This document shows, one piece after another, positions 14,881 through 20,404 of a stretch of DNA of 20,404 nt. The stretch is from RUG563 sp024681215. Lineage in GTDB: Bacteria; Bacillota; Clostridia; Christensenellales; Aristaeellaceae. The notes under the pieces were generated by a model. That model did no database searches. It was not told where the DNA came from and worked only from the letters and a program-made list of their open reading frames with translations. The position numbers were made by a program, and so were the translations under genes. Position 1 is the stretch's first letter. The number at the start of each line of letters is the position of its first letter. The DNA is taken from contig JAILBG010000027.1 in assembly GCA_024681215.1 (NCBI GenBank), positions 1 through 20,404 of the forward strand, read 5' to 3'.

Positions 14881-16173
14881 ATGAAAAAACTGATTTCGAC
14901 GCTGCTGATCCTGGCGGTTCTGCTGTGCAGCGCGCCCGCTCTGGCCAATACGCTGAACACGGACAAAGGCCTTACCGCTGAATTTTCCGTGAACGTGAAC
15001 AGCAGCGCCGTCATGCAGCTGATCGGTTCAGCTGCGGGCATGGAGGATACGCTTGGCAACGTGCTTTCTATCCTGAACAACCTGAAGATCAAGCTGGCCA
15101 TGAAGGGCCAGGCCGGGCAGCTGGACGTGAGCCTGAAAAACAAGCAGCTGATCGCCCTGGGCTTCGGGGCGGAAAACGGCGGCTACACCCTGGTGTGCGA
15201 TCTGCTGCCCGAGTACGCTTTCCATCTGTCTGCCGAAACGCTGCAGAAGATCAATCAGGAGCTGAGCAAATCCATCCCCACTGACATCAATGTGAACGAA
15301 GCGGCCAAGGCGCTCCTGCGTCCCCTGGACAACCTGCTCAACGCGGTGTCCCAGAAGGTGGGCGCGCCGGAGAGCGGCTCCTACACCGTGGACGGTATGG
15401 AGTTCAACGCCCGCATCCCTGTCGACCTCACAAAAAAGGAAGCCGAGCTGCTGCTGCTGCAGTACGCAAAGGAAGTGGTGGCGGACCCCGCCGCCGAACC
15501 CCTGCTCATGCCGCTGTCTGCTTTCTTTATTACCAATACCCCCTCCGAGGATGTGGACCTGAAGGAAGCCTTCAACGAAGCCCTTGATTCGATCATCGCC
15601 CGCACGGAACAGTATGGCGACGAAACCTCCCTGGATATCGTGATCTACGGCGACGTGAGCGAATACGGCGTCGCGTCGAAAACCTACGCGGAGATCAAGT
15701 TCGATTCTTACAACACCGCGTATGTGGGCCAGCTGGACAACTGCTTCGTGCTCAAGGTGGTGGAGAACGATGGGGGCCACCTGCTCAGCATTTCTGTGGA
15801 CGATACGGAAAAGGGCGCGCTGGCCACGTTCCAGTACAAGGAATACGGCACGGACGTTCTCCTCAAATGCGATATCACCGACCGGGGGGACGGCGGCTTT
15901 GAATCCAGGACAGACGTGTATTTCAACGGCAGCGATTCCCTGGGTACGGTGTTCTTCAACCTGTTCTCCGGCGCCAATATTTCCCTGCCCGCCAATTCCA
16001 GCGGGAAAACCGTGATCGACTTCGAGGAGCTGGCCTCCGGCTCTTCCCAGGAGCTGCAATCCTTGCTGATGAACGCCCTGCCCACCCTGCTGAGCAAGGC
16101 GCAGGACGCCATGCCCGACGAAATGGGCAGCCTGATGCAGATGCTCAATCTCGGCGGTGTCAGCGGGTACTGA
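14881..16173 (+). CDS. Exported protein of unknown function, cluster member 4
   Basis: A 430-residue paralogue of the gene at 13409. The signal peptide MKKLISTLLILAVLLCSAPA is likely cut after A22. Conserved blocks are ILNNLKIKLAMKGQAGQ (about 64-80), GGYTL (100-104), YAFHLSAET (112-120), GSYTVDGMEFNARIP (166-180) and MPDE (411-414), with the same final GY. The middle third carries an acidic insertion (TPSEDVDLKEAF). The ATG at 14881 has AAAGGAG 10 nt upstream. Codon bias is milder than in its paralogue but GGC-rich. It has its own extended -10 promoter and leader hairpin, so the two paralogues are controlled separately. No enzyme motif or metal site is obvious; a carrier, inhibitor or surface-protective role is speculation. 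Confidence 0.9.
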   Translation: MKKLISTLLILAVLLCSAPALANTLNTDKGLTAEFSVNVNSSAVMQLIGSAAGMEDTLGNVLSILNNLKIKLAMKGQAGQLDVSLKNKQLIALGFGAENGGYTLVCDLLPEYAFHLSAETLQKINQELSKSIPTDINVNEAAKALLRPLDNLLNAVSQKVGAPESGSYTVDGMEFNARIPVDLTKKEAELLLLQYAKEVVADPAAEPLLMPLSAFFITNTPSEDVDLKEAFNEALDSIIARTEQYGDETSLDIVIYGDVSEYGVASKTYAEIKFDSYNTAYVGQLDNCFVLKVVENDGGHLLSISVDDTEKGALATFQYKEYGTDVLLKCDITDRGDGGFESRTDVYFNGSDSLGTVFFNLFSGANISLPANSSGKTVIDFEELASGSSQELQSLLMNALPTLLSKAQDAMPDEMGSLMQMLNLGGVSGY

Positions 16174-16195
16174 TCCCGTCCCGCCGGATGATCCC

Positions 16196-16223
16196 CGCGC
16201 CGTTCGTTTTTACGGGCGGCGCG
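16196..16223 (+). other. Stem-loop between cluster member 4 and the hydrolase
   Basis: A 7-bp GC inverted repeat (16196-16202 with 16217-16223) with a T-rich 14-nt loop. No T run follows, so it is not a convincing terminator. It could be a weak terminator or processing site between the exported-protein gene and the hydrolase, for which I see no promoter. Confidence 0.35.
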
Positions 16224-16249
16224 TTCTTGCACAAAGAAAGGAGACGGAC

Positions 16250-17035
16250 ATGGCGGATTATCTTTCCCCCCTGGCGGCGCCCTTCGCATTTCCCGGGGAC
16301 GGTCACGGGGTGCTTTTGATCCACGGGTACACGGGATCGCCGGCCCACATGCGCCCCCTGGGGGAGAGGCTGCGCGACGCGGGTTTTTCGGTGCGGGGCA
16401 TCCTGCTGCCGGGCCACGGAACGGAAGCGGAGGACATGAAGAAGGCATCCTGGCAGGATTGGGTGCTTGCCGCCCGGGAAGCGGCGGGGGAGATGCGGAA
16501 AAAATATGCGTTTTTCTCCGTGGCGGGGCTTTCCATGGGCGGGCTTTTATCGCTTCTGATCGCCTCGGAGGGCACGGCGGACGCCTGCGTGTCCATCGCT
16601 TCGCCCATGCGGACCCGTCAGCGCTTCCGCAGCCTGGCGCCGCTGCTGGCGGCGGTGTATCCCACGGTGCGCAAGCGGGGAGGGCAGCGTGGCGTGGATG
16701 CAGATTACGACGTGGGATACGATTGCTTCCCCACTTCCAGCGTGCATGATCTGAACGTGATCATGCGCCTGGCCCGGCAGGGGCTGCCCCTGATCCGCTG
16801 CCCGCTGCTGGCGGTGCAGAGCCGCGGGGACGAAACCGTGACGGAGGACAGCCCGGAGATCATCCTGCGGGAGGCGGGCAGCGAAAAAAAGGCCGCGCTG
16901 TGGCTGCAGGACGCGCCCCACGTGTGCACCATTTCCCCGGAAATGGGAAAGATCGCCGACGGCATGATCCGCTTCCTGCGGGAATGCGAGACGGCCGCGG
17001 CGACGCTAAAAGCGGGAAGCGCGAAGAATTCTTGA
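16250..17035 (+). CDS. Alpha/beta hydrolase, carboxylesterase (Est30-like)
   Basis: A 261-residue cytoplasmic serine hydrolase with the full catalytic set. The oxyanion region is HGYTGSP (25-31), the nucleophile S95 is in GLSMGG, the acid is probably D194 in SRGDETV, and the base is H224 in DAPHVC. The LLIHGYTGSP and LLPGHGTEAEDM segments match the monoglyceride lipase/carboxylesterase Est30 group, which hydrolyses short-chain acyl esters or monoacylglycerols. The natural substrate is unknown. The ATG at 16250 is set by AAAGGAG at 16237-16243; a longer reading starting at 16157 would overlap the previous gene and lacks a ribosome binding site. It lies 76 bp after the exported-protein gene with no visible promoter, so it may depend on read-through. 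It ends 7 bp before the -35 box of the rimP operon. Confidence 0.92.
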   Translation: MADYLSPLAAPFAFPGDGHGVLLIHGYTGSPAHMRPLGERLRDAGFSVRGILLPGHGTEAEDMKKASWQDWVLAAREAAGEMRKKYAFFSVAGLSMGGLLSLLIASEGTADACVSIASPMRTRQRFRSLAPLLAAVYPTVRKRGGQRGVDADYDVGYDCFPTSSVHDLNVIMRLARQGLPLIRCPLLAVQSRGDETVTEDSPEIILREAGSEKKAALWLQDAPHVCTISPEMGKIADGMIRFLRECETAAATLKAGSAKNS

Positions 17036-17042
17036 AAAACCC

Positions 17043-17071
17043 TTGTATTTCCTGAAATCCCATGTTATAAT
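17043..17071 (+). promoter_or_regulatory. Strong promoter of the rimP-nusA-infB operon
   Basis: TTGTAT (17043-17048), 17-bp spacer and a perfect TATAAT (17066-17071) with TGT directly before it (extended -10). The predicted start is near 17078, about 190 nt upstream of rimP, which leaves room for a long untranslated leader. Confidence 0.85.
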
Positions 17072-17077
17072 ATCATT

Positions 17078-17267
17078 TGGACCGGCAATCGGCCGATCCG
17101 CGAAAAGCAAGCGTGATCAGGGCGACCTGAGAGAAAGAAGGGTTTAACGAAGAGTGGGAGCTGCATGGGGGAAAGCGCAGGCGGAACGTGTGTTCCGCGA
17201 CCCGCGTTTTCCGCGCCGTGCGTGCTGATCCCGCTCTTTGTCTGTTTTTCGGGAAAGGAAAGAGCAA
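17078..17267 (+). promoter_or_regulatory. Structured leader RNA of the rimP operon, candidate cis-regulator
   Basis: A ~190-nt untranslated leader with several helices. H1 is TCAGG/CCTGA (17117-17121, 17126-17130) capped by a GCGA (GNRA) tetraloop. H2 is GCGGAAC/GTTCCGC (17181-17187, 17192-17198). H3 is GCTCTTT (17233-17239) with AAAGAGC (17259-17265), extendable past a bulged G by three more pairs to 17241-17243/17256-17258; it encloses the Shine-Dalgarno AAAGGAA at 17254-17260. A long-range helix P1 pairs 17110-17120 with 17225-17235 (10 pairs, one mismatch). P1 cannot coexist with H1, and it removes the first three pairs of H3. The ends of P1 would therefore decide whether rimP is open to ribosomes. 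No T-run terminator is visible in the leader. The ligand or protein, if any, is unknown. Confidence 0.6.
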
Positions 17268-17762
17268 ATGCCCGCCAGAAAAAAGGACGACATGCAGCGG
17301 ATCGAAGGCATCTGTGAAAAGACCGCGGAGGCGCTGGGATACGAGCTTTGCGCCGCCGCCATGGAGAAGGAGCCCACGGGCCGGTATCTGCGGATCTACA
17401 TCGACACGGAGGGCGGCGTGACCCTGGACGACTGCGAGAAATACCATCGGGCGGTGCAGGGGAAGCTGGAGGAATTCGATTACGATTTCCTGGAGGTATG
17501 CTCCCCGGGGATCGACCGGGTGCTCAGGACGCAGCGGGACGCCGAAAAATGCCGGGGGCTCCTGGTGGAAGCGAAGCTGTACCGCCCCGTGGACGGGAAA
17601 AAGACCGTGCAGGGCCTGCTGGAAGGGATGGACGCGGAGAAAGTCACCCTGACGGCGGACGGGGAAACCGTGACGCTGCCCCGCAAGGCGGTGGCCCAGG
17701 TGCGTTTGGTGCCGGACCTGAGCGCCCTGGACGAAGAAGAAAGCGAAGAGACAGACGGCTGA
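17268..17762 (+). CDS. rimP: Ribosome maturation factor RimP
   Basis: A 164-residue RimP, a cytoplasmic factor for 30S subunit maturation. The N-terminal alpha/beta domain includes LRIYIDTEGGVTLDDCEKYH and the signature EVCSPGIDRVL (usually EVSSPGLDRPL). It is followed by the small Sm-like beta-barrel domain (about 95-150) and an acidic tail DEEESEETDG. The ATG at 17268 is preceded by AAAGGAA with 7-nt spacing, which lies inside leader hairpin H3. An in-frame ATG at 17238 falls within the hairpin and has no ribosome binding site. It is the first gene of the classical Bacillota operon and is followed 38 bp later by nusA. Confidence 0.96.
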   Translation: MPARKKDDMQRIEGICEKTAEALGYELCAAAMEKEPTGRYLRIYIDTEGGVTLDDCEKYHRAVQGKLEEFDYDFLEVCSPGIDRVLRTQRDAEKCRGLLVEAKLYRPVDGKKTVQGLLEGMDAEKVTLTADGETVTLPRKAVAQVRLVPDLSALDEEESEETDG

Positions 17763-17800
17763 AAAGCCTTGAAAAATTTGGAAGGCAGGAGAAAAAGAAA

Positions 17801-18967
17801 ATGGCACGCAAATCAGAAATGTACGAAGCGATCGAAGCCCTGGCCAAGGCCAAGGACATCAGCGTGGAGCAGATCCTGGAAGCGATGGAGGACGGGCTGA
17901 AGGCGGCGTACAAGCGGTACGTGAAAAAGAACGCCAACGCCCCCATGAACCTTTCCGTGGTCATTTCCCGGGAAAAGGACGCCCAGATCTTCGCCCGGAA
18001 AAAGGTCGTGGAAGAGGTGGAGGACGACAGCCAGCAGATCTCTCTGGCCGAGGCCCGGGAAATCAGCCCCAATTATGAACTGGACGACATCGTGGAAATC
18101 GACGTGACGCCCAAGGATTTCGGCCGCGTGGCCGCCCAGACCGCCAAGCAGGTGATGCTGCAGAAGCTGCGGGAAGCGGAGCGGGGGAAGATCTACGACG
18201 AGTTTATCGAAAAGGAAAACGAGATCCTCACCGGCATCGTGGAGCGGGTGGACACCAAGGCCGTGTACGTGGAGCTGGGCCGCACCGAGGGCATCCTGGA
18301 AAGCGACCAGTTCATGCCCGGGGAGGAATACCGCCCCGGCGACCACATCAAGGTGTACGTGCTGCAGGTGTACCGCGACCGGCACGATCTGAACCGCGCG
18401 CCCCAGGTGGCCGTCAGCCGCACCCACGTGGGGCTGGTGAAGCGCCTGTTTGAAATGGAAGTGCCGGAGATCGCCATGGGCGTGGTGCAGATCAAGTCCA
18501 TCACCCGGGAAGCCGGCAGCCGCACCAAGATGGCCGTGGCTTCCGTGGACGCCATGATCGACCCGGTGGGCGCCTGCGTGGGGCCCCGGGGCAGCCGGGT
18601 GGACAAGGTGGTATCCGAGCTGAAAAACGAAAAAATCGACATCATCAAATGGAGCGCGGACCCGGCGGAATTCGTGGCCAACGCCCTGAACCCTGCCCAC
18701 GTGGTCAGCGTGTTCGTATCCGACGCGGAGAAGATCTGCCGCGTGATCGTGCCGGACAACCAGCTCAGCCTGGCCATCGGCAAGGAAGGGCAGAACGCCC
18801 GCCTGGCCGCCAAGCTGACGGGATGGAAAATCGATATCAAGTCCCAGACCCAGTACAACGAGCTGATGGGCCAGACCGTGGCGGAATTGCAGATGGGGGA
18901 CGGCCAGGTGATCGCCGACGAGTACGACGACGGCAGCTTCTCCCAGATCCCCGAGGATATCGAATAA
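17801..18967 (+). CDS. nusA: Transcription termination/antitermination factor NusA
   Basis: A 388-residue NusA, which binds RNA polymerase and nascent RNA to control pausing, termination and antitermination. The N-terminal polymerase-binding domain covers about 1-130. The S1 domain covers about 135-200 (ILTGIVERVDTKAVYVELG). KH1 contains GPRGSRVD (261-268) and KH2 contains LSLAIGKEGQNARLAAKLTG. The short acidic C-terminal tail and the lack of the acidic repeats found in Gammaproteobacteria are typical of Bacillota. The ATG at 17801 is supported by GCAGGAG at 17785-17791; reading further upstream would run through rimP in another frame. It is co-transcribed with rimP. In Bacillus, NusA is reported to feed back on its own operon by promoting termination in the leader; no such terminator is seen here. 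Confidence 0.98.
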   Translation: MARKSEMYEAIEALAKAKDISVEQILEAMEDGLKAAYKRYVKKNANAPMNLSVVISREKDAQIFARKKVVEEVEDDSQQISLAEAREISPNYELDDIVEIDVTPKDFGRVAAQTAKQVMLQKLREAERGKIYDEFIEKENEILTGIVERVDTKAVYVELGRTEGILESDQFMPGEEYRPGDHIKVYVLQVYRDRHDLNRAPQVAVSRTHVGLVKRLFEMEVPEIAMGVVQIKSITREAGSRTKMAVASVDAMIDPVGACVGPRGSRVDKVVSELKNEKIDIIKWSADPAEFVANALNPAHVVSVFVSDAEKICRVIVPDNQLSLAIGKEGQNARLAAKLTGWKIDIKSQTQYNELMGQTVAELQMGDGQVIADEYDDGSFSQIPEDIE

Positions 18968-18982
18968 GCAGAGGAAATGCCC

Positions 18983-19261
18983 ATGAAGGAAAAGAAGGTG
19001 CCCATGCGGATGTGCGTGGGCTGCCGGGAGATGAAGCCCAAGAAGGAGCTGCTTCGGGTGGTGAGGTCCCCCGAAGGGGACGTGAGCATCGATCCCACGG
19101 GCCGGAAAGCCGGGCGCGGGGCGTATGTGTGCCGCAGCGCGGAGTGCATGAAAAAGGCGCTGAAGCAAAAGCAGCTGGAGCGCGCCTTTGAATGTGCTCT
19201 GGGGGAAGAAGCCCGCGCGTCGCTGCTGCGGGAGCTGGAAGCCCTGGAGGCCGCGGAATGA
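18983..19261 (+). CDS. ylxR: YlxR family RNA-binding protein (RnpM)
   Basis: A 92-residue basic protein of the YlxR/DUF448 family. The signature is MCVGCREMKPKKELLRVVR, then DPTGRKAGRGAYVC, with the paired cysteines conserved. In Bacillus the family member is reported to bind and modulate RNase P RNA. The second ATG (18983) is preferred over the one at 18977 because GAGGAA at 18971-18976 is correctly spaced only for the second; the difference is two residues. The gene begins 15 bp after nusA and its stop overlaps the start of the next gene by ATGA, as expected for this operon. Confidence 0.93.
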   Translation: MKEKKVPMRMCVGCREMKPKKELLRVVRSPEGDVSIDPTGRKAGRGAYVCRSAECMKKALKQKQLERAFECALGEEARASLLRELEALEAAE

Positions 19262-19566
19262 AGGAAGTATCCGGGCTGCTGGGCCTCGCCTGCCGCAGCG
19301 GGCAGATCACCCTGGGGGCGGATCTGGCCATTCGGGAGATCCGGGCCGGCCGGGCGGAGGCAGCGCTCATCGACGGGGAAGCGTCGGACGGAACGAAGAA
19401 AAAAATCCTGGACGCCTGCGCTTACCGGGGGCTGCCGGCGCATATGCTGCCAGCGGGAGAATTATCCCGGGCCTGCGGAAAAGAAGGCCGGATGGCCGCG
19501 GCGCTGAAAAAGGGCGGACTGACCGCAAGGATCCTGGAGCTGCTGAACCGATCCCAAGCGGATTAA
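19258..19566 (+). CDS. ylxQ: YlxQ, L7Ae/L30e-family RNA-binding protein
   Basis: A 102-residue member of the L7Ae/L30e/Gadd45 fold, which binds kink-turn RNA. It begins EVSGLLGLACRSGQITLG, followed by the A-I-R-AEAALIDGEASDGTKKKI core. The ATG at 19258 overlaps the ylxR stop (ATGA) and has GGAGG at 19246-19250. A longer reading from 19192 in the same frame would overlap ylxR by 70 bp and lacks a ribosome binding site. The family occurs in Bacillota operons between ylxR and infB; its cellular role is not settled. It is followed by a 51-bp gap before infB. Confidence 0.93.
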   Translation: MKEVSGLLGLACRSGQITLGADLAIREIRAGRAEAALIDGEASDGTKKKILDACAYRGLPAHMLPAGELSRACGKEGRMAAALKKGGLTARILELLNRSQAD

Positions 19567-19617
19567 CGGATAAGATATTTCAATTGACAAGCCATATGGC
19601 GGGGGTGCAAGCATCGA

Positions 19618-20404
19618 ATGACCAAAGTGAAACTGGCGGAAGCCACCAAGGAAATCAACCAGCAGGCGGCCACTATGCTGGAGGAGGCGTCGCGGATCCG
19701 CAGGAGCCTGGAAAGCGTCCTGTCGGCCCTGCGCCGGCAGGAAAGCGATTTCCAGCGCCGGGAGGAAGAAGAGCGGGAACGCAAGCGCCGGGAAGAGCAG
19801 CAGCTGCTGGCTCAGCAGCACACCAAGGCGTGGACCATGCCCGACGAGGAGGAGCCCGAAGCGGCCCCCGCGCCGGAAGCGCCCGCGCCTGCCGCACCGC
19901 AGCCGGAAGCGCCCGCTCCGGCCCCGGAAAAGGCGGAAACGCCCGCCCCGGCCGCGAAAAAGGCAAAGGCCGAGGAGAAGGCGGAAACGCCCGCTCCGAA
20001 GCAGCCTGAGCAAAAGGAGGCGGAGCCCGCGGCGGAAACGCCCGCCGAAAAGCCGGCGGAGGAACAGAAGCCTGCGGAAGCGCCCGCTGCGGCGAAGCCT
20101 GCGGAAAAACCCGCCCCGCGGCCCGCTGCCGCTGTCTCCCAGGCCCCGCGTCCGGCGCAGCCCGTGCGTCCCGCCGTGCCCGCCCAGGGCGGTCCGCGGC
20201 CCCAGGGCCCCTACGGACGGCCCGCCAATCCCCAGGGCCCCTACGGGCGTCCCGCCAATCCCCAGGGTCCTTACGGACGGCCCGCCAACCCCCAGGGCCC
20301 CTATGGGCGTCCCGCAAATCCTCAGGGTCCCTACGGGCGTCCCGCCAATCCTCAGGGCCCCTACGGGCGTCCCGCCAACGCGGGGCAGCAGCCTTATGGG
20401 CGGC
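19618..20404 (+). CDS. infB: Translation initiation factor IF-2, N-terminal part (partial)
   Basis: The gene starts at ATG 19618 and is open to the right edge (262 full codons seen). IF-2 is the GTPase that places initiator tRNA on the 30S subunit. None of the GTPase domain is in view, so the call rests on operon position after rimP-nusA-ylxR-ylxQ and on the composition of the N-terminus. The first residues (MTKVKLAEATKEINQQAATM) loosely resemble the IF-2 N-terminal helix. A charged coiled-coil follows (EEEERERKRREEQQ, about 43-65), then an Ala/Pro/Glu/Lys linker with repeated AETPAP and AEKPA blocks, then six PQGPYGRPAN repeats. A GGGGGTG at 19601-19607 serves as ribosome binding site, 10 nt upstream. 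Long repetitive N-terminal extensions are common in IF-2 of GC-rich bacteria. Confidence 0.85.
   Translation, partial: MTKVKLAEATKEINQQAATMLEEASRIRRSLESVLSALRRQESDFQRREEEERERKRREEQQLLAQQHTKAWTMPDEEEPEAAPAPEAPAPAAPQPEAPAPAPEKAETPAPAAKKAKAEEKAETPAPKQPEQKEAEPAAETPAEKPAEEQKPAEAPAAAKPAEKPAPRPAAAVSQAPRPAQPVRPAVPAQGGPRPQGPYGRPANPQGPYGRPANPQGPYGRPANPQGPYGRPANPQGPYGRPANPQGPYGRPANAGQQPYGR
20200..20379 (+). repeat. Six tandem 30-bp coding repeats in infB
   Basis: Six consecutive 30-bp units encode the decapeptide PQGPYGRPAN without a single residue change, while the DNA differs at synonymous sites (for example GGC/GGT, CGG/CGT, AAT/AAC, CCC/CCT). A degenerate seventh copy (AGQQPYGR) continues to the edge, so the array may be longer. 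This is a protein-level repeat, not a CRISPR array. Confidence 0.95.

Noticed and set aside
17813..19168. Minus-strand open frame over nusA
   Set aside because: His/Gly/Leu-rich shadow of nusA with no ribosome binding site or family match.
19584..19612. Perfect TTGACA just upstream of infB as an internal promoter
   Set aside because: No acceptable -10 hexamer occurs 16-18 bp downstream; the sequence there is GC-rich.
20200..20379. CRISPR-like array of 30-bp repeats
   Set aside because: Units abut with no spacers, stay in frame and encode a perfect peptide repeat inside infB.

Overview
The window looks like a GC-rich (roughly 60-65% by eye) chromosomal segment from a low-characterised member of the Clostridia/Bacillota. 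The evidence is the order rimP-nusA-ylxR-ylxQ-infB, an AddB-type (not RecBCD) repair nuclease, strong GGAGG-type ribosome binding sites, near-consensus sigma-A promoters and a clostridial-type rubredoxin/rubrerythrin. A Christensenellales-like gut or rumen lineage would fit, but that is inference. I saw no rRNA, tRNA, CRISPR array, insertion sequence or prophage gene.

Left half (1-10184), all on the minus strand. The first transcript starts near 10220 and reads a cytoplasmic GH13 alpha-amylase-family enzyme, recG and addB, with gaps of 6 and 58 bp. A new near-consensus promoter overlaps the addB stop codon. It drives a small P-loop protein, thrC (TTG start), a TrmH/SpoU-family RNA 2'-O-methyltransferase and, after a GC hairpin, the start of a rubredoxin-domain rubrerythrin that runs off the left edge. 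No addA is present next to addB.

Middle (10190-16173), plus strand. A divergent promoter region (with a dyad over the amylase -10 box) leads into four consecutive genes for exported proteins of about 430-480 residues. I recognise no described family. Three are clearly related to one another by shared N-terminal, central and C-terminal motifs, and the fourth probably is. Each transcription unit has its own promoter and a 5'-leader hairpin. The third gene has extreme codon bias and is followed by a strong intrinsic terminator, which suggests an abundant secreted product. This cluster is the main stretch of unknown biology.

Right part (16250-20404), plus strand. An Est30-like alpha/beta hydrolase is followed by the translation/transcription operon rimP-nusA-ylxR-ylxQ-infB. 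It starts from a strong extended -10 promoter with a ~190-nt structured leader. The leader contains mutually exclusive helices, one of which buries the rimP Shine-Dalgarno: a candidate cis-regulatory RNA switch. The window ends inside the long, disordered N-terminal region of IF-2, which carries six perfect copies of a 10-residue repeat.
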